Shown piece after piece: positions 5,565-5,729 of a stretch of 5,729 nucleotides of DNA. The position numbers and the translations under genes are program-made. Source of the DNA: JBFLXN01 sp040755715 [NCBI: Candidatus Edwardsbacteria bacterium] (GTDB lineage: Bacteria > Edwardsbacteria > AC1 > JBFLXN01). Location: contig JBFLXN010000169.1 in assembly GCA_040755715.1 (NCBI GenBank), positions 1 through 5,729 on the forward strand. Direction: 5' to 3'. The notes under the pieces were generated by a model that had not been told where the DNA came from, did not search any database, and was given only the letters and a program-made list of their open reading frames with translations. Numbering within the stretch: position 1 is the stretch's first letter; each line of letters starts with the position of its first letter.

Positions 5565-5593
5565 AAAACCTCACAAATTTACGTCACAGAGCA

Positions 5594-5623
5594 CTAGTGT
5601 TGTGTCGCATTAATTTTTGACAG
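5594..5623. repeat. Right copy of the imperfect 30-base direct repeat
   Basis: Second copy of the 5416-5445 sequence, 178 bases away, with the ordered blocks CTAGTG, TTGTG, C-N-CA and TTGACAG. Its inner inverted repeat is degraded (TGTGTCGCA), and its left end forms the palindrome CACTAGTG (5592-5599). Confidence 0.5.
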
Positions 5624-5663
5624 GATGAGGCCTTTATTTTTAGGAAATAAGTTGTTTTTTAAT

Positions 5664-5688
5664 AGCCCCGACCTTTAGGTCGGGGTTG
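5664..5688. repeat. GC-rich hairpin, stem CCCCGACC/GGTCGGGG
   Basis: CCCCGACC (5666-5673) and GGTCGGGG (5678-5685) form a perfect 8-base-pair stem around TTTA, extendable by G-T and A-T pairs. A T-run lies before it on the plus strand (5655-5660) and none follows it on either strand, so it lacks the form of an intrinsic terminator. CCCCGAC recurs at 5721-5727 at the window edge, which may begin a second copy. The rest of 5565-5729 shows no gene; 5691-5725 is a C-rich low-complexity tract. Confidence 0.5.
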
Positions 5689-5729
5689 AAAGAGACCCAC
5701 TCCCCCCTGTTTCCCCCTCTCCCCGACAA

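Noticed and set aside
5617-5645. TTGACA at 5617-5622 on the plus strand as a -35 element
   Set aside because: There is no good -10 at standard spacing and no plus-strand gene follows in the window. The motif is better explained as part of the 30-base direct repeat.
5655-5688. Hairpin 5664-5688 as an intrinsic terminator
   Set aside because: The T-run precedes the stem on the plus strand and becomes an A-run after the stem on the minus strand, so neither direction has stem followed by U-tract.

Overview
The window reads as a piece of a bacterial chromosome, transcribed leftward throughout: every gene I can support is on the minus strand. Bacterial origin follows from ribosomal protein L25 and a bacterial-type peptidyl-tRNA hydrolase. 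The simple short-period intergenic repeats, small palindromes and a large secreted multidomain metallopeptidase would suit an uncultivated candidate-phylum bacterium known from metagenomes. That placement is an inference and no lineage can be fixed from this sequence.

Right to left, in the direction of transcription. Positions 5403-5729 are non-coding and unusually structured: a GC-rich hairpin (5664-5688), a pair of related 30-base direct repeats (5416-5445 and 5594-5623), and between them a 111-base nested palindrome (5454-5564). All of this lies directly upstream of prs. Next comes a conserved housekeeping block: prs (PRPP synthase, 4464-5402), rplY/ctc (L25, 3696-4373) and pth (peptidyl-tRNA hydrolase, 3140-3709). 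The last two overlap by 14 bases. This block links nucleotide precursor supply with translation and is a familiar bacterial gene order. The prs-rplY gap holds five tandem 8-base units.

Downstream of pth is an unrecognised small ORF (2831-3106, TTG start). Its frame stays open for another 62 codons beyond a single TAG, so it may be a decayed gene. The gap before the next gene carries five tandem 7-base units and a small palindrome.

The left 2.4 kb is a large exported protein that runs off the left edge. A signal peptide and a beta-sandwich-like segment are in one frame (2100-2444). The rest is in the +1 frame (1-2191): a carboxypeptidase-regulatory-like segment, a zinc metallopeptidase with HEFGH, an FN3 domain, and the start of a BNR/sialidase-like beta-propeller with an Asp box. 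The two frames overlap only between about 2100 and 2194, so the gene is frameshifted by mutation, by assembly error or, less likely, by programmed recoding. The long reading frame has no stop before position 1. I see no complete novel defence, mobile or biosynthetic system here. The parts most worth a second look are the structured prs upstream region and the frameshifted metallopeptidase.
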